This document shows positions 1-11,365 of a stretch of DNA of 64,000 bases, in pieces. Within the stretch, counting starts at the first letter, position 1. Every line of letters starts with the position of its first letter. Origin of the DNA: Aphrocallistes beatrix (taxonomy: Eukaryota > Porifera > Hexactinellida > Sceptrulophora > Aphrocallistidae); assembly GCA_963281255.1 (NCBI GenBank), contig OY725488.1, forward strand, positions 4,363,925-4,427,924. The letters run 5' to 3'. The position numbers and the translations under genes were made by a program. The notes beneath the pieces are model-generated. The model did no database searches, was not told the origin of the DNA, and saw only the letters and a list, made by a program, of their open reading frames with translations.

Positions 1-68
1 TATCCAACCTTTATTTCAAAATTTCCCATTCTATTAGTTCGCATAAACTTACTCAATTCGTACATATA

Positions 69-1113
69 ATGGCATCATACAATCCTGATACAGACAACCC
101 CAATATTGATTCCTTTCTGACACTGACTAGTCTGACACCTGGTGACTACGATACTTCCATAATGTTCGTAGGAACCGTTGGAGTCGGCAAGAGCACTCTC
201 TGCAATTTCCTCTCTCGAAGAGAAATTTTTGACACGGCAGGTAGTGCATTCTCGAAAACCAAAAAGGCTAGCAGTTACATATTTCCCGTAGAGGATCATA
301 GGTGTTTGATAATTGACTGTCCGGGATTTCGCGAAACCCAGGAAATAAATGAAAAAGAAGTGGTGGGTTGGTGAGATTTGTAAAGCAGGTATAGCGGCAA
401 GGGATGGTGTTGATGCTTTTGCATTCGTCATCAACCTAACTCAGCGTTTTTCTGATGACTCTCATCTACAAGCGATTCATATATTGAATGCTATTTGTAG
501 TAATTTTTGGAACTACATATTTATCATTTTCACTCATGAAGATAAAATGAAATCTCGTGTCTCTTCTCCCGATGAGTACATTCGATTATATTTGAAGGGG
601 TCCGAATGCCCTCAGTTACTTATTGCTATTATGCTGAAAGCAAGATGTACTTACATGTCTGTTGAATCTGCTAAGTTTGCTTCCAATAATGAGTATTGGC
701 AGCAAAAATGTAAAGAATTTTTGGGGCGTATTAACGTAGTCAGGAATGCAAATGGGAATGTCCGATTCGATAGTGTCCTACTATCTAAGGGGAAAGAACT
801 GTACACGAAATGTTTACGTCTTGATGCAGAAAATGAAAAATTGAGAAGCGAGAACGATAAAATAATGAAAGAATTAGAAACTTTGAAGAAACGTACTGTG
901 CCTGATGAACTCGTCGGGAGATTTCAGATTGAAATAAATCAAATGATAAAGCGTAATGAAGAAATGCAAACTTTCCACCCAGACAGTGGTGTTACTGTCC
1001 TAAGTGTGTTCCTTGGAGTTAGCATCAGTAGCGTTGCAACTTTAGTTGGAGTTGCTTTACTTAAGTTCATAGATATAATAGAGACTCAATTTCAATTAAT
1101 TGTATCTCCATAG
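69..1113 (+). CDS. AIG1/GIMAP-like GTPase, split by one frameshift
   Basis: Two overlapping frames (69-374 and 349-1113) form one AIG1-family GTPase. The first has the P-loop GTVGVGKST (residues 35-43) and the G3 motif DCPG (83-86; DTPG is usual). The second continues with an AIG1-like segment ending IFTHEDKM, where the G4 motif of the family sits. It then has a charged heptad-type stretch (around EKLRSENDKIMKELE) and a C-terminal hydrophobic segment (about 30 residues before 1080) followed by a short tail. This order (GTPase, coiled coil, membrane anchor) is known in GIMAPs, which act at organelle membranes. The frame changes near 360-372 at a G run, and a single-base difference would reconcile it, so this is either a recent pseudogene or a sequencing error. 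The start at 69 is the first ATG after an upstream stop. Family assignment is firm; integrity is not. Confidence 0.82.
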
Positions 1114-1485
1114 AAACTTCGTGTCCTTTACACTTCCTACAAGATTATGGCTTTCTTGGCTTTTCGAATATAATCGCTTTATTAATTAACCTTTTAATTT
1201 GTTACTCATAATTCGGAATTCCATTAGTGATATCATGAATATATAATGTAAACTACTCCTAAATTTGATGCTAATGCTAATTACAGTCTAAATACCTCTG
1301 ATATTAATTTTTAAGTAGACTTAGACACTCTGCATTGATTCATTGCTCCTCCAACTGTATTAATTTTAGAATCGAAATTATCTCTATATAGACTATAATA
1401 CTATAGATATCAAATTATATGCGCTGTCGCTATATATTAGCCCAAATTTAGTCTATTCTTACTTGAATTAGATAATCGAGTCAAT
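1114..1485. other. AT-rich spacer
   Basis: Downstream of the GTPase. No ORF, RNA gene or recognisable repeat seen. Confidence 0.5.
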
Positions 1486-1600
1486 TAAAACCCTTACATT
1501 CCTTAGGGTCAAAAGTATAAATAGAAATGGCCCCAGTTTCAGTTTACATTCACTTTCAATTAACTTTCAGTTTCACTTTCACATTCCTATGCCTTGTATT
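1486..1600 (+). promoter_or_regulatory. TATA-box module with CACTTTCA repeats and a start codon
   Basis: This block starts at TAAAACCC (1486-1493). It has a TATA box, TATAAATAG (1516-1524), then CCCCA, then imperfect copies of CACTTTCA/AACTTTCA, and ends at ATGCC (1589). The same order of motifs, at nearly the same spacing, occurs on the minus strand at 37327-37446, where the block is flanked by an 8-bp duplication. Promoter function is inferred from the TATA box about 70 bases before an ATG. The recurrence is seen directly. Confidence 0.5.
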
Positions 1601-1843
1601 AAACCTAATTTTGTTTTTGGCTATATTTTTTTACTTAAATGGTTCCAAAGTGTAAAACGCCGGAATTTCCGAGTTTCCCTCATTTTTTCACGAGTATCAA
1701 ATATTATCTTCAGTTTTGTTAGGAAATTTAGCAAACGAAGATTGACAAATTTTGCGGCTAGGGTCCGTTTATCGATAATCGTTGGATTGATTTGTCTATC
1801 TTACTTTATATGCTCACAATATTTTGCCCAAACTGGTGACTGA
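1589..1843 (+). CDS. Small basic ORF with C-terminal membrane segment
   Basis: 84 residues, unrecognised. The N-terminal two thirds are rich in Arg, Lys, Phe and Ser. The C-terminus is a hydrophobic stretch (IIVGLICLSYFICSQYF) that could span a membrane. It begins at the ATG that ends the TATA-bearing module. At the second copy of that module (37342, minus) the ORF diverges after about two codons, so only the 5' part is shared. It may be a first exon or a chance ORF. Confidence 0.3.
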   Translation: MPCIKPNFVFGYIFLLKWFQSVKRRNFRVSLIFSRVSNIIFSFVRKFSKRRLTNFAARVRLSIIVGLICLSYFICSQYFAQTGD

Positions 1844-2693
1844 CTAATCTTCATTCAAAAATAAATATCTACAAAAAAATGAAATATAGATTTGGATCAT
1901 GTTTCGATTTATTATTTAGGTTATGTAACATTTGTACTCATATTTGAATTTGGTTGAGGAGAAAATCGAGTTGAAAGTTGATTTTCGGGCTGCATAGGCA
2001 GTTTAGATAAGGCTTTCGTGTGATTAGGTTCCTGGGAAAATGATGTCTAATCTTCATGTTGTGACGTCAACAAATTTGATGTGAAAATTCCTTAATTCTC
2101 GCTAATTCAGTCATTATATGTGATAAAAAGTTTATGAACGTTTTCCAATATTGCTCCGTCATCACAGAAACATAACGTCATCATGTCATTTAGCTTAGGG
2201 CATTTATATTACATCTCATACAAGGTAAGGGGGAATTGAGTTTTGGACTACATGGGAATTTTTGGCAGGTTTCATGAGCTTTTGTTCTTTGGGGACATTT
2301 TTTGATTTTATCCCTACGCAGCTCCAATGGTACGGGGTCTCACAGGGTCCTAAATTTTGAATGGTGTAATTTCCTTTCTTTCAATTACGTGGCTATTAGA
2401 GGAATTATTTGAGACGCATTCTAATATTACATCCTTTGCTTCAATAAATTTCAGTGCTAAGGTCAGGATATATACCCATTGAAATTATCCCTCTATATTC
2501 AATTTTTTGCGTAACCCATCCGCAGAAACTAGCCTAACTATATGATTCACTGTTCATCCTTGGATGTGCTAGAGATCTTTACTTTATTTTAGTTCTAATT
2601 CTAATCTAAGGAGGCGTTCAACGTTACGTAACGCAAAATCCACGAAAGATTGGATCCCCCTACCCTATGTCACAATATTTCACCTTATACATG
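1844..2693. other. Unassigned AT-rich sequence
   Basis: No coding frame, hairpin or repeat relation recognised. Confidence 0.5.
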
Positions 2694-2695
2694 TA

Positions 2696-3548
2696 CAATC
2701 AAACCTCCATTAGGGACACCTCTGATTAAGGAACACCTCCGCTTTGGGGAAACCTTTTTTAAGTCCCGATTTTCTCCTATTCTTAAAGGCAGACCTCTTA
2801 TCAAGGAACACCTCCATTAGAGATGTTCAAAAAATTGAATTTCAATTTGGGTCCGGTTAAATTATTATTAGACATCTTATAATCATCCTCTGAGTCAATT
2901 TTGAACTGAATCGAAGGAGTTTTAGCAATTGCACTTTATACCTGTAAATCCTATGGAAAATGTCATAGGAAATGCACTTTCGTCAGATGAGAACTATTTG
3001 AGTTACTAAATTGCTTTATATTCGATGTTAAACAACTTATTTGGATACTCTGGGGGTGGTTTCATGTCTGAAAATAGTACATTTGCATAGTCTAAAATGT
3101 ACCGTTTTAGAGATACGCGCGAAGGTGGTTTTGAACCACTCCATAGTGGTTGTACTGTCCGCTCAAAACCGCATTCGCGGGTATCTCTAAAACGGTACAT
3201 TTTAGACTATGCAAATGTACTATTTTCAGGCATGAAACCACCCTCAGAGTATCCAAATAAGTTGTTTAACATCGAATATAAAGTAATTTAGTAACTCAAA
3301 TAGTTCTCATCTGGACGAAAGTGCATTTCCTATGGCATTTTCCATAGGATTGACAAGTATAAAGTGCAAGTGCTAAAACTCCTTCGATTCAGTTCAAAAT
3401 TGACTCAGAGGATAATTATAAGATGTCTAATCATAATTTAACCGGACCCAAATTGAAATTCAAAAATTTTTTTTGAATATCTCTAACCTCCATATTAGGA
3501 ACACTTTTCAGCAGTCCCAAAAGTGTTCCTTAATTGGAGGTTTTACTG
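2696..3548. mobile_element. 853-bp foldback MITE, TA-flanked
   Basis: Two arms of about 400 bp are inverted copies meeting near 3148, so each strand encodes nearly the same 64-residue ORF (a consequence of the palindrome, not a gene). Outer ends are CAATCAAACCTCC... and ...GGAGGTTTTACTG, both next to TA (2694-2695 and 3549-3550). TA duplication and termini of the CAGTAAAACCTCC type fit a non-autonomous Tc1/mariner element. The arms differ by scattered substitutions, so the element is not brand new. Confidence 0.82.
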
Positions 3549-3550
3549 TA

Positions 3551-4150
3551 CTTGATTACCCTAGATTAAACGTTGAAAGCGAATCTCTAGCATCATTTTG
3601 AATTTTCACTAAAAAGGTGTGAAAATATGATTAATTAATTGTTTATATTTTATGATTATTTTTGTATCTTCAACCAATCAAATTACAGTCTCAGGTCCAT
3701 TGCAATTGTTTATGATCATTAATAAACTAAAGATGTATTCTCAACCAATAGAATGCAAGCTTTCACTACTGCGTAAACCTTGCGATTTGATTGGTCAGGG
3801 AAAATATGCATATAAAGGTTTGAAAATATGAACATTCAAAAATATTCAATGAAAAATTCGAAATCTACGTATCTGAAAACCCCAGAAGAATCGTCAAAAA
3901 TTTTCTTCTAGCTTGATTTTCGAATTTCAAATTTATTCTCTCGTCATATCCCATTATAAAGGTGTCAAAAAATCACATATTTGTTGTTTTCTCGAAGAGG
4001 CGTTAAGATTTCTCTTAGATATTAGATCTTGTTTCTAGTTTCACCACTTTACACCTACATGCCAATTTGGGGGCTGTTTCTGCTCTAACACCCTTGGTCC
4101 ATGTTATCCTATTGTTAACACTATGAATTCAAGTTCATATATATATTTAG
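3551..4150. other. AT-rich spacer with dispersed motif
   Basis: Contains GGTGTGAAAATATG at 3616 and ACACCTACATGCCAATTT near 4051. Both recur at the right end of the window (63400-63700). No gene seen. Confidence 0.45.
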
Positions 4151-4151
4151 A

Positions 4152-4598
4152 ATGTCCTTGAACCATTTACTCAACATTTTATTTAGGACTTTTAAACAAG
4201 CAACCCGATGTACTATTCAACAGGACAATGCGCCGCCCCATGTTTCTGGGAGGACGCGCATGTGGTTAAGTCAAAGAAATATAAAGCTATTACCGTGGCC
4301 ATCCCAAAGTCCGGACATAAGTCCCATAGAAAATATTTGGGATGTTATTCAGAGGCAAATAAACGAGAGAATGAATTTACCATCGAATCTGGAAGAACTA
4401 AAATTAGTTGTATTGGAAGAATGGGAAATGATAGCAGAACAAACTCTCAAACATTTAATAGAAGGGATGCCACGAAGGATAACAGCAATCAGGTTGGTAA
4501 AAGGTTACCAAACAGTATTAAAAGTTGAAATAACACGTTTATCCAAAGATTTAGTCACGAAACAACCAACGAATAGGAATTATCGCATACAAGTCTAG
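4152..4598 (+). pseudogene. Tc1-like transposase, C-terminal fragment
   Basis: The C-terminal half of a DDE transposase of the Tc1 family. It carries the second catalytic Asp in QQDNAPPH, the conserved WPSQSPDISPIENIW block with the catalytic Glu in IEN, then a helical tail. The N-terminal DNA-binding region and the first catalytic Asp are absent upstream, so this is a truncated copy. The first residues (MSLNHLL...) do not resemble a transposase start. It differs from the Tc1 proteins at 54.7 and 60.4 kb (DNAPPH rather than DNDP), so it is a separate lineage. Confidence 0.85.
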
Positions 4599-4599
4599 T

Positions 4600-5655
4600 C
4601 TTAACCTCCTTCTTAGCGGGACTAGATTCTTACTTGAATTATTATAGAATGTACTCTCTAAAGTATTTGTGTCTCTATAGCATCCTATAGTATTTTGTGT
4701 CAATCTGCTATACGTAGTGGAAAATAAAATGACATCCAACTTAATCATTTTTTGGTATAGTATTATATGAGAAAATCAGCTGTACGAAGACTTTTGGTAG
4801 GTAAGATAAGATTATGATATTTATCTAGTGTAATATTGTATTTTGAACTACGATTACTTCAGCGGGAAACTATTCTATCTTTGAGATTTTTTTCCTCGAT
4901 TAGCTCTAATGATGAACCCAGAAGTTCCAGTCAAACGATGGATCCAGAAGGTCTGTTTTCGATTTCTTGTACTAGCAAAAATCAGAGCATTGAGGGAGTG
5001 CGATCCAGGCGCGCTCCGATCGAGAATTAAGGACCGGAACCCGGATCGCGGTCATATTTTTCGTTGTATTGTTCGCAAATTCTCCAGTATAAATCGCTAA
5101 ATTCAGGTAAATAATATACTCTTCGAAGGCCTGAGAGTTGTTATTTTCAGTATTTTTGTCGATTTTCATGCGCAAATCGTCTTCGAATTATAATAAATAT
5201 CAATGACTTTAGGAGACTCCCAATAAAACGAACACTGATAATGCGACACACAAGAAAAGGACTACATATTTGATTTTTCAAAGGAGCGCAAATGGAGTTC
5301 ACTCCAATTTTTCCGGAGTGAGAGCTCGAGCTCAAGCGCCCTCCTTTTCTACCGGAGAAGCGGAAAGTGGAGTGCCGCACCTTTTTCGGGCAAGGAGTGT
5401 AGAACACCAGCGCACTCAAATATTTGAGGAGCGCTTAAGGACAAGAAAAAATATATGAATGCCTTTTAAGTGACTCCTTGTCAGGGCAATTATAAAGTTG
5501 TTTGTGTGTTGCAGGAAATTCTCAAAGAATTTCATCTGTCGCTTTCGTGAGTCTGGGCATTTCGAGTTTTTTTGAAAAGGCCGTATACCTGTCTGCGCCA
5601 GTTACAGTATTTGTTATTCCGTTGCAATATGTGATAACTTACACAGGTCATTCTG
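4600..5655. other. Unassigned, with a GC-rich hairpin patch
   Basis: About 5285-5440 is much richer in G+C than its surroundings. It contains GAGCTCGAGCTC and a short palindrome (AGCGCACTCAAATATTTGAG followed by GAGCGCT). This resembles the end of a hAT-type element, but no partner end or target duplication was found. Short ORFs here have no recognisable content. Confidence 0.4.
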
Positions 5656-5659
5656 GAAC

Positions 5660-6280
5660 ATGAGTGAATTTTTATTTCATATATACGATTTTTTTGTAAT
5701 CATGAAGATTTTGACATCTTTACAAATTGTTGTTGAAGAAGGGACAAAGGAACGAGCCATTCTAAGGCTAGAAATCGCCGAAGAACGAGGAAAAAGCGAA
5801 GTTTTGCCACTGAAAATAGGAGAACTGAAAGAGGAGCTCGCGAATGAGAAAAAATGGAGGAAAGAAATATCAGAAGAGCTGGTAAAAGAAAAGGAGCAAA
5901 ATGAACGACTCACTAAGGAGGTGGCTGATAGTCAAGTGAAATTGGACGAGATCGTTTGTAGCTTTGATGAATCAAAGTCTGAGCTCCATAACATGAAAAA
6001 TGAATTCGCAGAGGCTCAGAGGGAGAGAGTAATGTTGAGAGAAAAAGTTTTTTTCTTATGATGCTAAATTTGAAGAGTTTTCTCGAAAAAGGACCCGCTT
6101 CGAAGAGGAAACTGATGTAGAGAAGAGGAAAAGAATATGTGTCGAACAGCAATCATTAAAATATCATAATTAAGTAAATCAGCTGTCTGCTCAATTGGTC
6201 GAGAGACCGAAGCGTGTAGCTGAATTGGAAGATTAAAACTGCATTTTAGCAGCCAGATTGAGAAAATTAATGTCTCCCTC
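5660..6280 (+). pseudogene. Coiled-coil protein fragment, frameshifted
   Basis: The frame 5660-6061 encodes a long Glu/Lys-rich heptad region (e.g. EELANEKKWRKEISEELVKE). After a T run at about 6050 the reading continues one frame over with more coiled coil (FSRKRTRFEEETDVEKRKR). Two in-frame TAA codons follow (about 6171 and 6235), with further helical sequence (VNQLSAQLVERPKRVAELED). It stops where a hAT remnant begins at 6284. The protein family is not identifiable from coiled coil alone. It is a decayed or interrupted gene. Confidence 0.5.
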
Positions 6281-6283
6281 TGG

Positions 6284-7244
6284 CATAGGCGTAGAATACG
6301 GGGGGGTGAGGGGGGCGGTACATAGGACCGCCCCCCCAGTTTTGGATCTATGAGACCCAATTTTGTAGTAATTATTTTCAGGTTAGGAGTCATCTAGTAA
6401 TCAAACAAAACTTAATTAATAGAAACTAAATTGTGTGAATCGCTATTGATTTACCAACAACTAAGAAGTTCAATGGTTACTAATTACAATCTAATTGATG
6501 AAACCTTATAAAGGTGTACCGCATTGCTCGCTCTTGTGAGACAGTTGGAGCTGCATTACTGGTTACAGAGGAACAAATAAGGACATTTTACAAGGATCTT
6601 TACTCGTTGGTGATGGAAACTGATGCCAAAGCCCTTTTAGATAGGTATTCCAAGACGATTTAGATGTTGTCGAATTATTGAGAAAATGCCTAGCGGACAA
6701 CTGCATGGCAGACTCAGATCTGAACACATTGACTAAGTTTTATGCTGGGCGAATAAAGCTGGATAACATCAGCTTTGAGATAAATATTTGGTTCGCCCGA
6801 TGCAAAGCAATGCAGGGCCAGCATACGATTGCAACATTGTGGGAAAAGCTAGTCGAAGAACGCACGAGGCGGAGAGATCATTTAGCATGCTACGAAGAAT
6901 CCATAACTTCATGCGAAATTCTCAAACACAAGAGAGGTTGAACTTTTGTTCAATTTTGGGCATTCATAGGGAGTTGACACATTCCATAGATATTTACCCA
7001 CTCATTGAGGAGTTCATTAATTCGACTGCTCAAAGGGGAAACATGTTTGACCCAAACTCCCAATAGATTCTCATTTCTGATATTGTTTTCCATATCAGCT
7101 ATTCAATTAAACAATCGGTTATTTATTAACACAATAAACTGATATACGTAATATGAGGGAAAACATTTTAATTAGAAATGAATATCAAACCTCGCCCCCC
7201 CCCCCCCATATTTATGTAATTTTGAGAGAAATTCTACGCCCATG
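6284..7244. mobile_element. Degenerate hAT element
   Basis: Imperfect inverted ends, CATAGGCGTAGAAT (6284) with a following G run, and ATTCTACGCCCATG (to 7244) with a preceding C run, enclose the remains of a hAT transposase C-terminus. I saw no clean 8-bp target duplication. It lies directly against the coiled-coil pseudogene. Confidence 0.6.
6560..7066 (+). pseudogene. hAT transposase C-terminal dimerisation region
   Basis: Reading across two frames (6678-6941 and 6788-7066) gives AERSFSMLRRIHNFMRNSQ followed by QERLNFCSILGIHREL and an acidic helix (IYPLIEEFINS). This is the hAT dimerisation domain pattern (A-E-R-x-F-S-x-L-R-R-I ... R-L-N ... I-H-R). At least one frameshift separates it from the upstream part, and no catalytic domain remains. 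It lies inside the inverted ends at 6284-7244. Confidence 0.75.
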
Positions 7245-7808
7245 TTGTAAAGGGAAGCAGAATCTACTGCGCAAACGCGGGAGACACAGCTAAGGCATTC
7301 TCTGTGAGAGGGGAAACGTATTCGAGCTCTCCACGACCACAATCACTTACACTGGAGACCCGTTTTCTTTTCCCCAAGAGGAGAGTGAATACAAGAACTA
7401 GTTGTAATATATATTAGTAGTTTCACTTACGTACATTACCATAATAATGAAAAATATTTATATCACAATATCGCCTTTCAAAAGACCACGAGTTTATCTT
7501 TGGTCATCCCTCCTCGAAACGACCTGGGTGTTTTGGTGGTAGGGTGTGTAACGCAATGGCAAAGTGGCATTTGTAGATGTTTATCATGAATATTTTGTTT
7601 ATTTTGTTCACAATTTCATGAAAATGTAAACAAAATTGAAAATTAAGCTAGAGATTGCCTTTCAACGGTTAATCTGGGGTAGTTGAGTATGTAGAATATA
7701 AAAATGGCATTTTTAGATGTTTCATTGTTCAGGTGACATGCAAATTCGTGTTCAATGAATATTTTCTAACCTTTTAACTGCATTTAAATTATTCTAGATG
7801 TAAAATAT
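7245..7808. other. Unassigned spacer
   Basis: No ORF or repeat recognised. The start may be the far side of the site into which the hAT element inserted. Confidence 0.4.
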
Positions 7809-8669
7809 CTATAATACAATATAATACGTGTAGCGTACTAGAATTTCAAAATATGGAGCTGCACTATCGGTCTGTCGACCAACATCTTTACAAAATACAT
7901 GCATTTGATGACAATTTATCTCATTAGCCGACAGGTGATTTACAATGCCTAACAATGCATTTTTTATCTCAAAAGTCGGCTGATCTCTATTATTTTTGAT
8001 AACAAGGCAGTATAGTGAAGTAATTTTGTCAATAATGGCGTCACTCAAAAGATTTATTTCGGTAATAACAGCATTGGAATTCCAAACGCCCCGATCGTGT
8101 TTTAGATCTCGTTGGGTTTTGGACATATTTTTCCTTGATTTTTTTACGGGTAAAAAAATCGAAAATTACGGGTGCCAATTTTGACTCAAGAGCAACAGAA
8201 CTTACATCCCCGTATTCACGCGCCTGTGAAAGATTGTTTGGGGTGGTATAAAAATCGGTACCATAATGGCGACTCACAGATAAGAAATATATGTTGGGCA
8301 AGACCCTAAGATTATGAAGATTTATATATTACGGAAACTGTTCTTTTTGCAAAATTTGCAAACACAAATTTTCCCGATTGAATGTATTAGAATATGCGAA
8401 TCAAACACAGCATTAGATATTTCGAATAGGTTTTGTAGTTCGTGGCATTTTTTTTCAAAATTGAAAAATTGTACCTCAACATAATTTTCGGGGACTTTAT
8501 CGATCTTATCAGTCCCTAGTTTTTTTTGGGCAGTAGTCAATCCTTCTTCACCGAATGTTGAAAAGGAGCTAGTAGCAATTCGTGGTAATTCAGTTTGTAA
8601 TTCGGGTGATAATTCAGTTTGTAAATCGGTTGGTAATTCAAGTGAACTTTGGCTACTAGCTGTACTCAT
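7809..8669 (-). pseudogene. Mutator-like transposase, internally deleted
   Basis: Minus strand. The 5' part (8669-8322) has an acidic/Ser-rich leader and then a Cys pair (ICVCKFCKK) like the N-terminal zinc region of animal Mutator-like transposases. The 3' part (8126-7809) has the C-terminal pattern: Lys/Arg-rich, then GVWNS, ITSLYCLVIKNN, and LSANEINCHQMHVFC. Between them lie stops, and the catalytic DDE core is missing. Assignment rests on family pattern memory for this animal group; a profile search would settle it. Confidence 0.55.
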
Positions 8670-8856
8670 TCTAGGAATCTTACACTAATGTCTCAAAATT
8701 CTAGGTAACACTGGACTGACTATCTAAAATTGTATCGGATTGAGCATCCTCTGATGCAGTAATAGAGACAGCGAATCTTGGAGTACCACGAAAAATCTCA
8801 GATTAGGAACGGGTAACGACTTTGCCATCGACATGGCAGTAGGTATTGTGAAAATA

Positions 8857-9132
8857 TCAGTAGAAAAACATCATCAGAATTATAATCCTCACCTGGATCC
8901 AAGGGGTCTGAGGTCTCCTGTTGCTCTTTCGTCTTGGACCGAGATTCTTCTCTACTCCGCCGATCACCAGGAGCACAGCTAAAACCAGGAAGGAAATAAT
9001 CATGTACAACTTCAGTCCCTGAGCAAGAAGTTGTAGAGCTGCAGCAGGTGTCATGGAGCTCCCTCTACACGGCCGAGTTCTGCTAGAATTGTAGCCGCCT
9101 ATTCGGGCTCGCCAAGATTCTAGAGTAATCAT
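8857..9132 (-). CDS. Short ORF with hydrophobic segment and 2A-like end motif
   Basis: 91 residues on the minus strand: basic N-terminus, hydrophobic segment (MIISFLVLAVLLVIGG), then GGVEKNLGPRR. The last part resembles the ribosome-skipping 2A core (D-x-E-x-N-P-G-P), which many invertebrate retroelements and multigene transposons carry after a hydrophobic leader. Here D is G and the NPGP Pro is Leu, so activity is doubtful. It lies just upstream of, and on the same strand as, the Mutator-like remnant and may be its leader. Confidence 0.35.
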   Translation of the reverse strand: MITLESWRARIGGYNSSRTRPCRGSSMTPAAALQLLAQGLKLYMIISFLVLAVLLVIGGVEKNLGPRRKSNRRPQTPWIQVRIIILMMFFY

Positions 9133-10564
9133 CTAAAAAATAAAATATAGTATAATCATTTCTCTATATACGTAGTATCTCTTTGAAGTCAAGTGTTACT
9201 ACTGAATAGATGCATAAGTGGGAAGTGTCGATAAATACCAAGTAATGAAAATGAATGCCACAATAGGTAGTATTGTGTCAATATAACAAGAGTATCTTGA
9301 ACCAGATTGTGTTCAGACATAACGATTTGAATATAATACTCGATACAATGGGTATGTGGTTGTGTTGGGAGACATAAAATATCATCTTAATTGCTTAGCT
9401 ACGCAGTTGAGTGAATGAAATTTACAATGACTAAACTCGGTTACAACAGAGCTGAAATTGAGAGAGAATATTCGTACATGATCACACGGAATGTCAACAA
9501 ACGAATTATTTTCACCTGCCAAGTTGATCATAAAATGGCAGTCATATTCTCATAGCTGAAGTAGACATTAGATCGATCCATATATATACGCAAGTTTTTA
9601 CAAAACAGCAGAAAATATTATGGATAAAATATTATTTCAGAAGAAACTTAATGAATTGAGGAGAATAACCTAATCCTTCGCACTAATCACGTATATTGCC
9701 ACCGTTACAAGCTTCAGGTTAGTACGAATTCCGGATAATATGTCCACATTTTGACGGTCCCTTGGTGTACTTACTAACGAAAGAATGTACTATTGATCAA
9801 ATTAGATATTTCTTTTATTCAATGATGCATTTATTCATATTATACAATTATTACAAGAAATGCAATATTACAAGAAATGTCAGAGTTTTCTTCTTTTGAC
9901 CTCCTGCTCCAAATCAAGAATGTGGTTGCATAAAGCTCTTACTTCTCTTGCAGAGATTAAACACAAGGGTCTCAAACCCAAGTTTAGATGTAATTTTGTC
10001 TTCTAATGATATATATTTATAGATAACATAAAGTCATTCAGGAGGATGATATAAAATGTAAAAATATGCAAATATTTTTATATTATCTCTGCATAGGCTT
10101 GATATTGGATAAAGCGAGGGAGATAAGGTCTACTGACATCACAACTCGACAATGAATAAGAATTTTTGCTTTGAAAACAAATCCCATGAAAGTCCATCCA
10201 AAATGCCCCTACATTCCAAAAATCAGCTCTTACTGCATCATCTAAGTCAATATAATATTAACTTGAACGTAGGGAAACAATTTAGAATAGTGAGAACCAT
10301 GGATAAGAAACTTTGAAATTTTGAATTTCGGAATCAATTCAAAAAAAATAGTTACAGCTATTCATCTTGAGATGTTTCTAAAAGAAAAAGTTTGCCGCTC
10401 TAATGGCTGAAACTTTGGGATTGGAGAGTTGATTGATCAAACTATCAATAGCAGATAAAAAAACAAAAAATAATTTCTTTTCATTTTCTCGGTGTAATTT
10501 GGCTTTGACTATCCTTAGGAAAACTTTGCAAAAACTAAGTCAAGACATAGTTTTGACTTAGTTT
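9133..10564. other. Unassigned AT-rich sequence
   Basis: No coding frame over 60 codons, no inverted ends and no tandem array recognised. Confidence 0.45.
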
Positions 10565-10701
10565 AAGTGGCGAAATATTGGCATCTATTTTCTCAAAATC
10601 GAAATTAATGTTTAGAACCCCTTTAGGGAAATAAAAATGATTAAAATGGATTTTTGGCAAATTTTTGATAAAAAACAAAATGCCCTTAGGAATGGCCAAC
10701 C
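10565..10701. repeat. End fragment of the TTAA element family
   Basis: Matches the 3' terminal part of the elements at 47742-48926 and 55159-56327, from GTGGCGAAATATT to the terminal GGCCAACC. The flanking TTAA is altered to TTCA and no left end is present. Old fragment. Confidence 0.65.
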
Positions 10702-11365
10702 TTCAAAAGATTGATAATTCTACATTGAAGAAATCAGACACAATATGCTTTCAACCCTTTATTTGTTTTTTCATAAAATATCCCGCTCGAAAAGATGCAT
10801 CACTATCTCTATAAAATCAATGGTCTAGAATCTGGAAAATCTTTTTAAGGAGTTATGACTTCAAAATCATTATGAATACCTAAACTTGGCCTTTTTGATT
10901 TTGAAGCGTCATAGCTACCTTCAAGGCTATTTTGCAAAATTTGAAATGAGGTATTTTATTGGGGAGACGACTGGGCATCTTTTTGTGTCATGATATTTGT
11001 GTATATTTTGAGCTGTGCCCAAGGATTCGAGTTTAGGAATTTAAAAATCTGACCATTTTTTATGAAAAATATCTCCAAATTTGATTTTCTGACTTTAACT
11101 TCATATCTATTTGTACCACATTATTACTAGAAATTAGATTTTATACATGAGGGAATTATTTTGATTTCAAGAATTAGCTCTACTTTAGTGTATATTCCTT
11201 ATTTTTCCAATATTCCATTTGGGAAAATGATACTTTCGTTATAAACATACATCAAAATCACAAAATTGATCATAGATCGATTCTCAGCCTCTAGCTATAC
11301 TTGTTCATTTTTGGGAGTTTCCTCTATTTCATTAGATCCCATTCGAATGAAAGAGGGTACGCACG
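10702..11365. other. Unassigned AT-rich sequence
   Basis: Nothing recognisable apart from a short stretch near 10735-10775 loosely like the inside of the TTAA elements. Confidence 0.4.

Noticed and set aside
3006-3291. Two 64-residue ORFs with near-identical products on opposite strands
   Set aside because: Consequence of the palindrome in a non-coding foldback element.
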